A stretch of DNA of 64,000 nt from Plantactinospora mayteni (GCF_016862935.1 NZ_BONX01000058.1:1-64000); one strand, 5' to 3'; shown: positions 50,930 to 60,220, numbered from the stretch's first letter. Notes: generated from the sequence alone by a model not told the origin. Program-made: numbers and translations.

Positions 50930-51860
50930 CGACGGACTCCCCCAGGTACGCGGCGATCACCCGCGGGTCTCGGCTAACCTCGTCCGGCGACCCCTCGGCG
51001 ATCTTGGTGCCGAACTCCAGCACCACGACCCGGTCGGTGACGCCCATGACCAGCCGCATGTCGTGCTCGATCAGCAGCACGGTGTGGCCCCGGTCGCGGA
51101 TCTGCCGGATGAGCTTGAGCAGTTGCTCCTTCTCCGCCGGGTTGAACCCGGCGGCCGGCTCGTCCAGGCAGATCAGCTTCGGTTCGGTGGCCAGCGCCCG
51201 GGCGATCTCCAGCCGGCGCTGGTCGCCGTAGGAGAGGTTGCGGGCCACCTCGTTCGCCCGGCCCTGGATGCCGACGAAGCGGAGCAGCTCCAGCGACTTC
51301 TTCTCGGCCGCCCGTTCCTCCAGGATGTGCCGGGAGAGCCCGAAGATCTGGGCGCAGCTGCGGCGTACCTGCTGCCAGGTCCGCAGCAGGCCAGCCTCGG
51401 AGGTGACCTGCGGCAGCTCCTCCGGCTTGGGCCTGACCCGGTAGAGCCGGAAGAGCGCACCGACCACGCTGGTCTTGTGCCGGGAGTCCGTCCCGACCAT
51501 GACGTTCTCCAGCGCCGTCATCTCGGGAAAGAGCCGGATGTTCTGGAAGGTACGCGAGATGCCCATCCGGCTGATCTCCGGCGGCTTCCGGCCGCTGACC
51601 CGGGCACCGGCGAAGCGCACCTGGCCCGAGGTCGGCTTGAACACCCCGGTCATGACGTTGAAGCAGGTGGTCTTGCCCGCGCCGTTCGGCCCGATCAGCC
51701 CGAGGATCTCACCCTCGTGGATCTGGAAGCTGACCTCGTTGAGCGCGACCACGCCGCCGAAGCGGAGCACGACCTGGTCGATCTCGAGCAGCAATCGGCG
51801 TGGCCCGGGCTGGCTGGGGATCACCGGCTCACGGGACTCCGTCGAGGTCGTCTCAGACAC
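50919..51860 (-). CDS. livG: branched-chain amino acid ABC transporter ATP-binding protein LivG
   Basis: A 313-residue ATPase. Walker A GPNGAGKTTCFNVM, signature LSYGDQRRLEIARAL, Walker B LICLDEPAAGFNP, and the typical LivG end VVLEFGTKIAEGSPDEVSRDPRVIAAYLGE. I use GTG 51860, which overlaps the end of livM by 8 bp; a longer start would overlap it more. Confidence 0.95.
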   Translation of the reverse strand: MSETTSTESREPVIPSQPGPRRLLLEIDQVVLRFGGVVALNEVSFQIHEGEILGLIGPNGAGKTTCFNVMTGVFKPTSGQVRFAGARVSGRKPPEISRMGISRTFQNIRLFPEMTALENVMVGTDSRHKTSVVGALFRLYRVRPKPEELPQVTSEAGLLRTWQQVRRSCAQIFGLSRHILEERAAEKKSLELLRFVGIQGRANEVARNLSYGDQRRLEIARALATEPKLICLDEPAAGFNPAEKEQLLKLIRQIRDRGHTVLLIEHDMRLVMGVTDRVVVLEFGTKIAEGSPDEVSRDPRVIAAYLGESVDAA

Positions 51861-53001
51861 TGACCTTCGCCTCCTTCGCCCGGTCCTGTAGTTCACGGGC
51901 ACGCCGCCGGCTCGGGATCAGACCCTGTGGCCGCAGGACCATCACCACCACCATCGCGAAGCCGAACGCCACCCACCGGTAGTCGCTGACGAACCGGAAC
52001 CGCTCCGGAAGGTACGCGAGCAGCACCGCGCCGAACGCGACCCCCACCATGTTGCCCGAACCGCCGACCACCACCATCGCGACGAAGAGGATCGAGAGGG
52101 TGGCGTTGAACTGGCTCGGGTCGATGAAGGCGTTCCGGCTGGCGAAGAGGAAGCCGGAGAGGCCGCCGAGCGCCGCACCGATGGCGAAGGCCCAGAGCTT
52201 GAACTTGAAGCCGTTCACGCCCATCACCGCAGCGGCGTCCTCGTCCTCCCGGATCGCCAGCCAGGAGCGGCCGACCCGGCTGTTCTCCAGCCGGCGGACG
52301 GCGAAGACCATCAGCAGTACGACGGTGATCGCCAGCCAGTACCAGGGCTTGAGGTCCTGGAGGCCGAAGATCTGGTTGTCCGCGGACGGTGCGCCCTCCG
52401 GCCCGGGGATCGCGGAGATCCCGGCGGCGCCGTTGGTGACCCCAGTGAGGTTACGGGCGACGATCCGGATGATCTCGCCGAAGCCGAGCGTGACGATGGC
52501 CAGGTAGTCACCGCGCAGCCGCAGCGTCGGCCAGCCCAGGATCACCCCGGAGGTGAGGCTGAGCGCGATCGCCAGCGGGATGCAGATCGCCCACGCCACC
52601 GCCCAGGTGGGCTCCAGTTCGAAGGTCCGCTGCATCCACTTGACCACCGGCGAGTTCGTCGAGCCGAACAGCGCCACGCTGTAGGCGCCGATCGCGAAGA
52701 ACCCGATGTAGCCCAGGTCGAGCAGGCCGGCCAGCCCGACCACCACGTTCAGGCCGATCGCGACCAGTACGTAGATGGCGCAGGTGAAGAGCACGCCCGC
52801 CCAGCTGTTGCCACCGTCGATCGAGTCGGTGCGCAGCCAGGTCAGGCCGGGGACGCCCAGCAGGGGAAGGTAGTAGAGGATGGCGATGAACGCGGTGACA
52901 CCGATCAGCCGCTGCCAGGCCGGCAGCGCGGCCCAGCGGTCGGCGATCCCGGAGAGCGCGGCACGCCGGCGGGCCTCGGTGGCCCGGAGCTTGTTCATCA
53001 T
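51853..53001 (-). CDS. livM: branched-chain amino acid ABC transporter permease LivM
   Basis: A 382-residue membrane protein with about ten helices. The family motif GLNVVVGLAGLLDLGYIGFFAIGAYS and the cytoplasmic loop GRSWLAIREDEDAAAVMGVNGFKFKLWAF (EAA-like coupling site) are present. It starts with two ATG codons overlapping the livH stop. Confidence 0.95.
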   Translation of the reverse strand: MMNKLRATEARRRAALSGIADRWAALPAWQRLIGVTAFIAILYYLPLLGVPGLTWLRTDSIDGGNSWAGVLFTCAIYVLVAIGLNVVVGLAGLLDLGYIGFFAIGAYSVALFGSTNSPVVKWMQRTFELEPTWAVAWAICIPLAIALSLTSGVILGWPTLRLRGDYLAIVTLGFGEIIRIVARNLTGVTNGAAGISAIPGPEGAPSADNQIFGLQDLKPWYWLAITVVLLMVFAVRRLENSRVGRSWLAIREDEDAAAVMGVNGFKFKLWAFAIGAALGGLSGFLFASRNAFIDPSQFNATLSILFVAMVVVGGSGNMVGVAFGAVLLAYLPERFRFVSDYRWVAFGFAMVVVMVLRPQGLIPSRRRARELQDRAKEAKVSV

Positions 53002-53981
53002 GCGCGGGCCCTCCCCAGCGACTCGCCGAGCAGACCGGTCGGCCGGAACATCAGCACGACGATGAGCACCACGAACGCCACCACGTCCTCCCAGGCCGAG
53101 GTGTAGAGCGTGGCGGCGTAGACCTCGACCAGGCCGAGGAAGAGGCCGCCGAGCAGGGCACCCCGGAGGTTGCCGATGCCGCCGAGCACCGCGGCGGTGA
53201 ACGCCTTGAGGCCGAGGACGAAGCCGAGACTGCTCTGGGTGAAGCCGAATCGGACGCTCCAGAGCAGCGCCGCGGCGCCGGCCATCACCCCGCCCAGCAC
53301 GAAGATGAGCATGATGACCCGGTCCTGGTTTACCCCCATCAGGGCGGCCGTCTCCGGGTTCTGGGCCACCGCCCGCACGCCGCGACCGTATCTGGTCCGG
53401 TTGATGAACCAGTCCAGCATCGCCATCATCAGCAGGGCGGAGAAGAAGACGATCGCCTGCACGTTGGTGATCGAGGTGTCCCCGATGGTGATCAGCGGCT
53501 TCTGCTCGATGATCGTCGGCATACCGACGATCTGGCGCTCCCGACCGAACAGCGTGGGGAAGACGCCGCCGACGAGGCGCGGCAGCAGCAGGCCGAGGAT
53601 CTCCACCAGCACCAGCGAGAGGCCGATCGCGGTGATCAGGAAGACCAGTGGTGGCGCGTTGCGGCGACGCAACGGTCGGTACGCGATGCGTTCGAGCGCC
53701 AGCGCGGTGCCGCCGGAGGCGACCGCAGCGGCGATCAGACCGATGAGCAGGAAGAGGATCGCCTGCCCGGCCCCGGGGCGGTCCTGCATCCCGAAGGCCG
53801 TCCACGCGCCGAGGACCGCGAAGGTACCCACCACGAAGACCTCGGAGTGGGCAAAGTTGATCAGCCGGAGTACGCCGTAGACCAGGGTGTAACCGAGGGC
53901 GATCAACGCATAGATCGCGCCCTTGGAGAGACCGTCGACGGTGTGCTGGCCGAAGTGGCCGAATAGTTCGTCGAAGTTCAC
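52998..53981 (-). CDS. livH: branched-chain amino acid ABC transporter permease LivH
   Basis: A 327-residue membrane protein with about eight helices. LSKGAIYALIALGYTLVYGVLRLINFAHSEVF and RYGRGVRAVAQNPETAALMGVNQDRVIMLIF are typical LivH features. I choose GTG 53981, which has AAGGAG 6 nt upstream; an ATG 15 bp earlier lacks an RBS. It is separated from livK by a strong hairpin. Confidence 0.93.
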   Translation of the reverse strand: MNFDELFGHFGQHTVDGLSKGAIYALIALGYTLVYGVLRLINFAHSEVFVVGTFAVLGAWTAFGMQDRPGAGQAILFLLIGLIAAAVASGGTALALERIAYRPLRRRNAPPLVFLITAIGLSLVLVEILGLLLPRLVGGVFPTLFGRERQIVGMPTIIEQKPLITIGDTSITNVQAIVFFSALLMMAMLDWFINRTRYGRGVRAVAQNPETAALMGVNQDRVIMLIFVLGGVMAGAAALLWSVRFGFTQSSLGFVLGLKAFTAAVLGGIGNLRGALLGGLFLGLVEVYAATLYTSAWEDVVAFVVLIVVLMFRPTGLLGESLGRARA

Positions 53982-54000
53982 AAAAGCTCCTTGCATCGAG

Positions 54001-54027
54001 CGCGGCCGGGGGGATCACCCCCGGCCG
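54001..54027. promoter_or_regulatory. intercistronic hairpin between livK and livH
   Basis: gcggccggggg/cccccggccgc is an 11-bp stem with loop gatca. In such positions hairpins often protect the upstream message and reduce downstream expression, giving more binding protein than permease. Confidence 0.65.
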
Positions 54028-54045
54028 CCCCCAAAAAGAACCCGG

Positions 54046-55194
54046 TCAGCTGATCTTGAGCTCCTGCAACGCAGTAATCTGCTTGTTCTTCACCTCGTAC
54101 GCCCAGATCACGACCTTGGTCGGGTCCACGTCGCCCTTGTCGTCGAACTTGATGTACTTCGAGACGCCCTGCTTGTCGTAGGACTTCACGAACGCCAGGA
54201 TGTCGGCCCGGGTCTGCTTGCCCGCGTCGAACGCGTCCAGGTAGACCTTGGCACCGTCGTAGCCCTCGGCGCCGTACGAACCCGGCGCGATGCCGAATTC
54301 CTTCTGGTAGTCCGCCGAGAAGGTGCCGCCGGCCTTGTCGGCGGGGAGGCACGGGCAGGTGATGATCGCGCCCTCGGCACCGCCGGCCGCACCCTCGGGG
54401 AACGCCGGGTCGTAGAGACCGTCCGGACCGATGAACTTCGCGGTCACGCCCGCGGCACGCATCTGCTTGACCAGCGGAGCGGCCTCACGGGTGTAGCCGC
54501 CGTAGAACAGGTGGTCGGCGCCACTGCTCTTGATCTTGGATACGGTGGCGTCGAACTGCGACTGCTTCTCCTGGATCTTGTCGGTGGCCACCACCAGCGG
54601 GCCGAGCGCCTTCCCGAGTTCGGCGGTGATGCCCGCGCCGTACGCGCTGCCGTCGTCGACGACGAAGACCTTCTGCGCGTTCTGGCCCTTGAGGAAGGTC
54701 GCCACCGCGGCGGCCTGGGTGCCGTCGTGGCCGACGACCCGGAAGAACGAGGTGTTGCCCTTCTGGGTCAGGTCGATCCGGGTGGCCGACGGGCTCACCA
54801 TCGCCAGGCCGGCGGCCTGGTAGACCGGCATCGTCGCGTCGCTCTCACCCGAGAAGTGCCCACCGATCACGCCGAGGAACGACGCGTCGCCCGCGATCTG
54901 GCTCGCGAACGGGGTGGCAACGGCGGGGTCGCCCTGGGTGTCGAATTCCTGCAGGGTGACCTCGCAGTCCGGCTTCGCCGCGTTGTGCTGCTTGACGGCG
55001 AGCTTGGCGCCGTTCAGCGACGGGATGACCAGACCCGCGTTGTCACCGGTGAACGCACCGAAGATCGCGATCTTGCCGCCACAGGCCTCAGCCTCGCTGC
55101 TGTCGCCGCCGCCCGAGTCCTGGCAGCCGGCCGCAGCCACCATCACCGCCGCCAGGGCGGCGGTGCTCAGCGCCCGTACATACTTACGCCTCAC
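54046..55194 (-). CDS. livK: branched-chain amino acid ABC transporter substrate-binding lipoprotein
   Basis: A 382-residue binding protein. It starts at GTG with RBS AAGGAG, has a signal peptide ending in lipobox VAAAGC, then a periplasmic-binding fold type I: IAIFGAFTGDNAGL, NGAKLAVKQHNAA, VIGGHFSGESDATMPVYQAAGLAMVSPSATR, ADHLFYGGYTREAAPLVKQM. It is the first gene of the liv operon and captures the substrate outside the membrane. Confidence 0.95.
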   Translation of the reverse strand: MRRKYVRALSTAALAAVMVAAAGCQDSGGGDSSEAEACGGKIAIFGAFTGDNAGLVIPSLNGAKLAVKQHNAAKPDCEVTLQEFDTQGDPAVATPFASQIAGDASFLGVIGGHFSGESDATMPVYQAAGLAMVSPSATRIDLTQKGNTSFFRVVGHDGTQAAAVATFLKGQNAQKVFVVDDGSAYGAGITAELGKALGPLVVATDKIQEKQSQFDATVSKIKSSGADHLFYGGYTREAAPLVKQMRAAGVTAKFIGPDGLYDPAFPEGAAGGAEGAIITCPCLPADKAGGTFSADYQKEFGIAPGSYGAEGYDGAKVYLDAFDAGKQTRADILAFVKSYDKQGVSKYIKFDDKGDVDPTKVVIWAYEVKNKQITALQELKIS

Positions 55195-55481
55195 GGCTCC
55201 TTGACCTCCTCAAGATGCAGGCGACGATGGCCTGGTGGCGGGCGTACCGGGATCGGCCCACCCACCGCCGGACGATTAGCGTCCACCTGCGTTACGGCTC
55301 GTGATGGCGGAGCGTACCGAGGCTTATTCGGTCAAGGAAAGGTCTGACGGCCGGGCTTGCCAAACCGTTACGAACACGTGCACGCCCATGACCACAGCCG
55401 TAACAAGCGAGTCCGGCTTCGCCCCTTATCCGGCCTGCTGTCCGAGTCTCCTCCGCACCCGGAACCTGAGGCCGCGCGGCC
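55195..55481. other. upstream region of the liv operon
   Basis: 287 bp with no gene. The promoter of the liv operon must lie here on the minus strand, but no convincing -35/-10 pair was found. It ends in the large palindrome at 55458-55493. Confidence 0.5.
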
Positions 55482-55493
55482 TCAGGTTCCGGG
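55458..55493. terminator. perfect 36-bp palindrome at the 3' end of a lipoprotein gene
   Basis: An 18-bp arm (starting cccggaacctgagg) is followed directly by its complement, with no spacer. It overlaps the stop codon of the minus-strand gene at 55482. It lacks a U-run but should form a strong cruciform or hairpin. Confidence 0.65.
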
Positions 55494-56657
55494 GGTCAGC
55501 CGGGTGGCGAAGACCGCTCCCTCCCGGCCGTCGTCCACCGCCAGCAGCACCTGGTCGCCGACCGCGAAGACGCTCACGTCCCGGGCCGCGCCGGCCGGCA
55601 TCGACACCGGCCCGGTCACCGGCCGCCAGGTACGCCCGCCGTCGGCGCCGGACCAGAGCGAGTACGACGACCCGTCGGAGACGACCGCGAGCAGCCGGTC
55701 CCCGGCCACGGTCAGCGCGCCAATGGCCGGGGCTCCGGCGGAACCGTGCGTGCCGAACGCGCCGGTCGACTCCCAGCCCTGCGGGCCGCGCCGCCAGACA
55801 CCGAACTCCTTGCCCCGCAGCCCCACCGCCACCGGTGTCCCGGCCAGCACCACGACCCGCTGGAGTTCCTCGTACGCCTCGGTCGCCGGCACCGGGTCCC
55901 GCTGCCAGGTCCGGCCGTCCGGAGAGGTCCAGGCGAGCGGGTCGCGGTCGATCCGGCCGCCGGGCGGCAGGATGCCACCGACCATCAGCCAGCCCTGCTC
56001 GGTCGCCACCGCGTCGAAGCCCCAGGTCGTGCCCCGGCCGTCGGTGACCAGCTCCGGCACGCCCTCCATGATCTCGAACTCGGCCGCGTCGGCGGAGACC
56101 CAGGACGCCACCCCGCTGGACCGGTTGCCGGTGATCAGGTAGCCCCGGGGACCGGCGACCAGCCGGGCCACGTTCACCGCCGTCGGACCGCCGTACAGCT
56201 CGAACCGGGCCTCGACCTCGACCAGGGAGCCGTCGGGACGCTGCTGCCAACTGCTCGCCCGGGGATTGCCGTGCGCGCCGCCCGGCTTGTCACCGAGGAT
56301 CGCGACCCGGCCGTCTCGGCAGGCCGCCGAGTAGAGCACGCTGCGCCGCCCGTAGTAGCCCTTCGGCTCCAGCGTCGTCGCCGTCCAGGTCGCCCCGTCG
56401 GTGCTGGTCCAGGCCGCCGGTCGGGTCTCCCCCGCTCCGCCGCCGACCCCGCCGGCCAGATACCACCGGCCGTCGCAGCCGGTGACGTCCCGCACCATCG
56501 GCCGGCCGGGCGTGCCGGCCGGCGCGGGCAGGGTCAGCCGCTGCCACTGTGGCCGGACCGGCTCGGGCGGCGGCTCCGGCGCGGGCTCCGAACAGCCGGC
56601 GCTGAGTAACACGGCCGCAAGGAGTGTGGCGCCGACGCCACGCCGTCCGGGAAACAT
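55482..56657 (-). CDS. lipoprotein with BNR/Asp-box-type beta-propeller repeats
   Basis: A 391-residue exported protein. It has a signal peptide and lipobox (LLSAGC), a Pro-rich spacer, then repeats with the Asp-box pattern S-x-D-G-x-T-W: TSTDGATW, TSPDGRTW and GADGGRTW. Asp-box propellers occur in sialidases, photosystem assembly factors and binding proteins. No catalytic Arg triad of sialidases is seen, so a binding or structural role is more likely. It stands alone. Confidence 0.8.
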   Translation of the reverse strand: MFPGRRGVGATLLAAVLLSAGCSEPAPEPPPEPVRPQWQRLTLPAPAGTPGRPMVRDVTGCDGRWYLAGGVGGGAGETRPAAWTSTDGATWTATTLEPKGYYGRRSVLYSAACRDGRVAILGDKPGGAHGNPRASSWQQRPDGSLVEVEARFELYGGPTAVNVARLVAGPRGYLITGNRSSGVASWVSADAAEFEIMEGVPELVTDGRGTTWGFDAVATEQGWLMVGGILPPGGRIDRDPLAWTSPDGRTWQRDPVPATEAYEELQRVVVLAGTPVAVGLRGKEFGVWRRGPQGWESTGAFGTHGSAGAPAIGALTVAGDRLLAVVSDGSSYSLWSGADGGRTWRPVTGPVSMPAGAARDVSVFAVGDQVLLAVDDGREGAVFATRLTPGT

Positions 56658-56768
56658 CGCCCGAGTCTAAGCCCGGAGTACGACGCCGTGGGCCCCTCGA
56701 TCGACTCCGGGAGGGCCCGCGCCGGCTCGCCTGGCAGGTCGGGAGGATCGGCCGATCGGGCCGGAAAC

Positions 56769-57386
56769 TCAGCCTGCCTCGGCCGGCTCGGCGCCGGTGC
56801 CCTCGGCCAGGATCCGCTCGGCCACCTCGCGCATCGTCATCCGGTGGTCCATCGCGGTGCGCTGGATCCACTTGAACGCCTGCGGCTCGGTCATCCCGTA
56901 GGTCGTCATCAGTGCGCCCTTGGCCCGCTCCACCGTCTTGCGGATCTCCAGGCGGTCGGTCAGGCCGGCCACCTCGGCCTCCAGGGCGGCGATCTCCGAG
57001 TAGCGCGACAGCGCGATCTCGATCGCCGGCACCAGGTCGCTCTTCTGGAACGGCTTGACCAGGTACGCCATCGCGCCGGCCGCCCGGGCCCGCTCCACCA
57101 GGTCCCGCTGGCTGAACGCGGTGAGGATGACCACCGGGGCGATCCGGCCACCGGCGATCCGCTCCGCGGCGGCCAACCCATCCATGATGGGCATCTTGAT
57201 GTCGAGGATGACGAGGTCGGGCTTCAACTCCTCGGCGAGGCGCACCGCGGTCTCGCCGTCGCCCGCCTCCCCGACCACGTCGTAGCCCTCCTCGACCAGC
57301 ATCTCGGCCAGGTCCAGCCGGATGAGCGCCTCGTCCTCGGCGATCAACACCCGCCTACGCTCGGTACCAGCCTGAATGTCGGCCAC
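56769..57386 (-). CDS. pdtaR: PdtaR-type response regulator with ANTAR RNA-binding domain
   Basis: A 205-residue regulator starting at GTG. The receiver domain has the acidic pair in RVLIAEDEALIRLD, the phospho-acceptor Asp in LVILDIKMPIMDG, Thr in VILTAFS and Lys in YLVKPFQKSD. The C-terminal ANTAR domain (AKGALMTTYGMTEPQAFKWIQRTAMDHRMTMREVAERIL) binds paired-hairpin RNAs to block termination. In mycobacteria PdtaR pairs with kinase PdtaS. Its place next to tRNA-Leu and polA is conserved. Confidence 0.95.
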   Translation of the reverse strand: MADIQAGTERRRVLIAEDEALIRLDLAEMLVEEGYDVVGEAGDGETAVRLAEELKPDLVILDIKMPIMDGLAAAERIAGGRIAPVVILTAFSQRDLVERARAAGAMAYLVKPFQKSDLVPAIEIALSRYSEIAALEAEVAGLTDRLEIRKTVERAKGALMTTYGMTEPQAFKWIQRTAMDHRMTMREVAERILAEGTGAEPAEAG

Positions 57387-57472
57387 GAGCCCCTACCCCC
57401 AACTACATTTCCGACACCTGCCCAGCCGGGTGTCGCCGCCCTCAGCGTAGTGGGTAGTCTTATCGACACCAG

Positions 57473-57545
57473 GCCCCTGTAGCCCAACGGCAGAGGCGCG
57501 ATTCTCAAAAGATCGACAGTGTGGGTTCGAATCCCACCGGGGGCA
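57473..57545 (+). tRNA. tRNA-Leu (CAA), short variable arm
   Basis: Acceptor gcccctg/cgggggc with one G.U, D stem gcc/ggc, anticodon stem cgatt/gatcg, loop ctCAAaa, variable region acagt, T arm gtggg-ttcgaat-cccac, discriminator A. It lies at the pdtaR locus, so it may be the lineage's normal Leu(CAA). The array's Leu genes share its D arm and variable region. Confidence 0.9.
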
Positions 57546-57613
57546 CTCCACATATACCTGTTTTCCCTGGTCACAGGCTTGATCAAGATGGCGAACGCCG
57601 AGAGTGGCCCGGC

Positions 57614-58099
57614 CTACGACGTTTGCCCTCCGGTGGAGGCTGAGGTCTGAGCGGCGTGGTGCAGGGCGCGCAGTTCCCGGATGGCGGTGACGGCACGTGG
57701 TCCGTCGAAGACCTGGATCGCGAGCAGGTGCACGGATTCACCGTTGCTGACCAGTAGCGACGCCCAGGGTCGGTTGCGTTTGAACTCGACGGCGGTGACG
57801 GCGGTCCAGGGCAGGGTGAGGTCCCGGTGGAAGCCGCGTACCCGTACGGCCTGTGAGTCGGCGTCGACGCGTAACCGGAGCGGGAGCAGGGCCAGGAGGG
57901 CGACGATCGGGCCCATTCCCATCAGCGCCCACTTGTCTTCCTCGGTGAGGGCGCCGCCGTTGCTGACGGTGCCGCTGAGGGTGGCGCCCCACCAGATGTA
58001 GGCCAGCAGGATCAGCGGGGAGGCGACGACGGCGGCTTGCCGCATGCGATGTGGCCGGGCGGTCAGCGACGGCGTGAGCCGCGATGGTTCTCTGTCCAC
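57614..58099 (-). CDS. membrane protein with PH-like domain
   Basis: A 161-residue protein with two membrane helices (AAVVASPLILLAYIWWG and MGMGPIVALLALLPL) followed by a PH-like fold common in actinobacteria: RLRVDADSQAVRVRGFHRDLTLPWTAVTAVEFKRNRPWASLLVSNGESVHLLAIQVFDG. Start at GTG 58099 with GGAG 8 nt upstream. Function unknown. Confidence 0.8.
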   Translation of the reverse strand: MDREPSRLTPSLTARPHRMRQAAVVASPLILLAYIWWGATLSGTVSNGGALTEEDKWALMGMGPIVALLALLPLRLRVDADSQAVRVRGFHRDLTLPWTAVTAVEFKRNRPWASLLVSNGESVHLLAIQVFDGPRAVTAIRELRALHHAAQTSASTGGQTS

Positions 58100-58153
58100 G
58101 GGGACTCCAAGGGGTTCTCGGCGCGGCCGGATTCGACCGGGCGTGCATGGCGG

Positions 58154-58207
58154 GTTCGGGGTGGTGGTGGCCTGTTGCCCGTTCGGGGTGGTGGTGGCCT
58201 GTTGCCC
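58154..58207. repeat. 27-bp tandem duplication
   Basis: Two adjacent identical units starting ttcggggtggtggtgg lie in the gap between the PH-domain gene and ccsB. Confidence 0.8.
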
Positions 58208-58288
58208 GGGCCGGTGCACCAGACGGGTCGGTGCGGTGACAACGGGTGGGGCGTGGCCGACCTCCGGGTGGGCGGTCGCATGCGGGGT

Positions 58289-59230
58289 TCAGGCGCCCGC
58301 GTAGGAGTGCAGACCGGCGATGACCAGGTTGACGGCGAACAGGTTGAACATCATCGTGGCCCAGCCGGCGATGGCGAGCCACGCCGTCGTCGTACGGCGC
58401 ACACTGGCGGTCGCGCGGGCGTGTAGGTAGGCGGCGTAGCTGACCCAGGAGATGAATGCCCAGGTCTCCTTCGGATCCCAGCCCCAGTACCGGCCCCAGG
58501 ACGCCTCGGCCCAGATCGCGCCGGCGATGACGGCGAAGGTCCAGATCGGGAAGGCGAACGCGTGCAGCCGGAACGTCAGGCGTTCCAGTGCCGCCGGGGC
58601 GGGCAGTCGGCGTGCCAGTGTGCTGACGAGCCCGCCCGGCCGGGCGGGGCGTACGGCGATGAGGTAGGCCGTCGCGGTGACGAAGCCGAGCAGGAACACC
58701 CCGCTGGCCAGAGCCGCGGTGCTGACATGGATCTTCAGCCAGGTCGAGTTGAGAGCGGGTACGAGGGGACCGGCTGGGGTGTAGACGCGAAGTCCGGCCA
58801 GCCCCAGCAGGATCAGGGTGCTGGTCGCGACGTAGAGCCCGAGGGGCTGTAGTTCGGGCCGCTGTCTGAGCACGGCCAGCCAGGCCAGTACGCCGGCGAG
58901 GGTGACCGCGAGGATGAACTCGTACATGTTGCCCCACGGCACGCGTTCGGCGGCGAGTCCGCGGGTGGTGAGGGCGCCGGCCTGGGCGAGCGCGGCGGCG
59001 ATGGTGGCCACCACTGCCACGCCGCCGGCCCACCGCTGGACGGGGGCGGCCTCGCGGGTGACGGGACCGACGGTGTCGCCCGAGGTCGCGGGATCACCGG
59101 CTGCCCCCACGGTCAGGAGTCGTCGGTGCGGCGCCCGGACGTTGACCGCGTACGCGGCGGCGTAGCCGATCATGGCGACGAGGTGGCAGAAGAGCGATAC
59201 GACGAACAGTTGGTCGGACAACTGGGCCAT
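58289..59230 (-). CDS. ccsB: CcsB, cytochrome c biogenesis protein
   Basis: A 313-residue membrane protein with about eight helices. The heme-handling WWD-type motif WGRYWGWDPKETWAF and flanking His residues (KIHVSTAAL, LHAFAFP) are present, as in System II (CcsBA) apparatus. It moves heme across the membrane for attachment to apocytochrome c. CcsA/CcdA/ResB partners are not nearby, so this may be a second copy tied to the oxidase-related genes that follow. Confidence 0.92.
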   Translation of the reverse strand: MAQLSDQLFVVSLFCHLVAMIGYAAAYAVNVRAPHRRLLTVGAAGDPATSGDTVGPVTREAAPVQRWAGGVAVVATIAAALAQAGALTTRGLAAERVPWGNMYEFILAVTLAGVLAWLAVLRQRPELQPLGLYVATSTLILLGLAGLRVYTPAGPLVPALNSTWLKIHVSTAALASGVFLLGFVTATAYLIAVRPARPGGLVSTLARRLPAPAALERLTFRLHAFAFPIWTFAVIAGAIWAEASWGRYWGWDPKETWAFISWVSYAAYLHARATASVRRTTTAWLAIAGWATMMFNLFAVNLVIAGLHSYAGA

Positions 59231-59282
59231 TATCGGGGCCCTCCGACTGCTCGCCCGGCTTCGGGAGTCTGTTGGCTGGGCA

Positions 59283-59507
59283 TCAGTACTCCACCTCCGC
59301 CGGATAGCCGGCCAGGGCGAGCACGGTCGTGAGCTGTGTGGGGTCGCAGGTGTCGCCGTCGGCGTCCACCACGCAGCGGCCGGCCTGGGCCGAGGCGTGT
59401 GCGTAGTACACGCCCGGTACCTCCTCCAGCTTGGCGGTTACCAGTGCCGCGTCCACCGCGTTCTCCAAACCGACGACTAGCAGGTGATAGGTGATGCTGT
59501 TACTCAT
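59283..59507 (-). CDS. small HMA-fold-like protein without CxxC
   Basis: A 74-residue protein with a ferredoxin-like pattern: YHLLVVGLENAVDAALVTAKLEEVPGVYYAHASAQAGRCVVDADGDTCDPTQLTTVLALAGYPAEVEY. The spacing resembles heavy-metal-associated domains (as in CopZ), but the metal-binding CxxC is absent; two single Cys remain. It starts 52 bp upstream of ccsB's own gap and is read in the same direction. Metal binding is doubtful. Confidence 0.65.
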   Translation of the reverse strand: MSNSITYHLLVVGLENAVDAALVTAKLEEVPGVYYAHASAQAGRCVVDADGDTCDPTQLTTVLALAGYPAEVEY

Positions 59508-59695
59508 GAGATGGGCTTTCCTCAGCAGGACAGGGAAGCGAGGCGCGGCAGCGGCGCCACAGGCGGTACGAGAGGGCAGGGCCGGACGTTCAGCGACGTG
59601 GCGATCGCCGGCCCCGGGTGACTGGCGCGAGTCGACGGACACTCAGGCTGTCCGGGCGGCCTCGACCGGGCCGGGCGGACGGCTGCGACGGTGAC

Positions 59696-60163
59696 CTATG
59701 TGCGCGAGACGCCCAGTTGAGCCAAGAGCGGCGTGCTCCCCCACGGGCGAGCGGCAGACCGACCCAGCCGGAGTCGTGTCGTGGGTGGCTGGCTCGGGCC
59801 TGCGGTCCGCACGCCCGCGAGGATGATCCCCAGAGTGGTCACCAGCAGCACGCAGATCCCGAGGAGGGCATCCGCGACACCGCCGTGGCCTGCGGTCGGA
59901 CCCGTGCCGGCGAGGACTGTCGCGGGCTGCGCGACCGTGTCCGTGACGGCGCCGGCGAGCGGCTGCCCGGCGGATTCGAGTTGTTCCCGGGAGGGCCCGT
60001 TGGCGTTGGTGGTGCCCCCGCCGACGCCATCCACCGTCACTGCGGTGGCAAGTCCGATGACGCACTGCCCGCCGTGCAACCACACCATTGCCAGGGCGGC
60101 GACGACGGCGATCAGAACGGGCAGTCGCCTGCCGGCGTTGCGCTGCTCGCCGTACCCGGACAC
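59696..60163 (-). CDS. small membrane protein, DUF6153-like
   Basis: A 155-residue protein starting at GTG 60163. One N-terminal membrane helix (VLIAVVAALAMVWLHGGQCVIGLA), a Thr/Gly/Ala-rich external loop, a second helix (LLGICVLLVTTLGIILAGV) and a basic tail. HGGQC near the first helix resembles DUF6153 proteins found beside copper genes, but I am not certain. The neighbouring gene encodes CopD-CtaG. Confidence 0.6.
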   Translation of the reverse strand: MSGYGEQRNAGRRLPVLIAVVAALAMVWLHGGQCVIGLATAVTVDGVGGGTTNANGPSREQLESAGQPLAGAVTDTVAQPATVLAGTGPTAGHGGVADALLGICVLLVTTLGIILAGVRTAGPSQPPTTRLRLGRSAARPWGSTPLLAQLGVSRT

Positions 60164-60220
60164 GCGGCAACGATACCGTGCGACGTATCCCGGGCTGCCA
60201 CGACCCACATCGGCGTGACG

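Noticed and set aside
57473-57545. tRNA-Leu as a used phage or ICE attachment site
   Set aside because: No repeat of its 3' end and no integrase gene are visible up to 64 kb, so only the possibility is noted.
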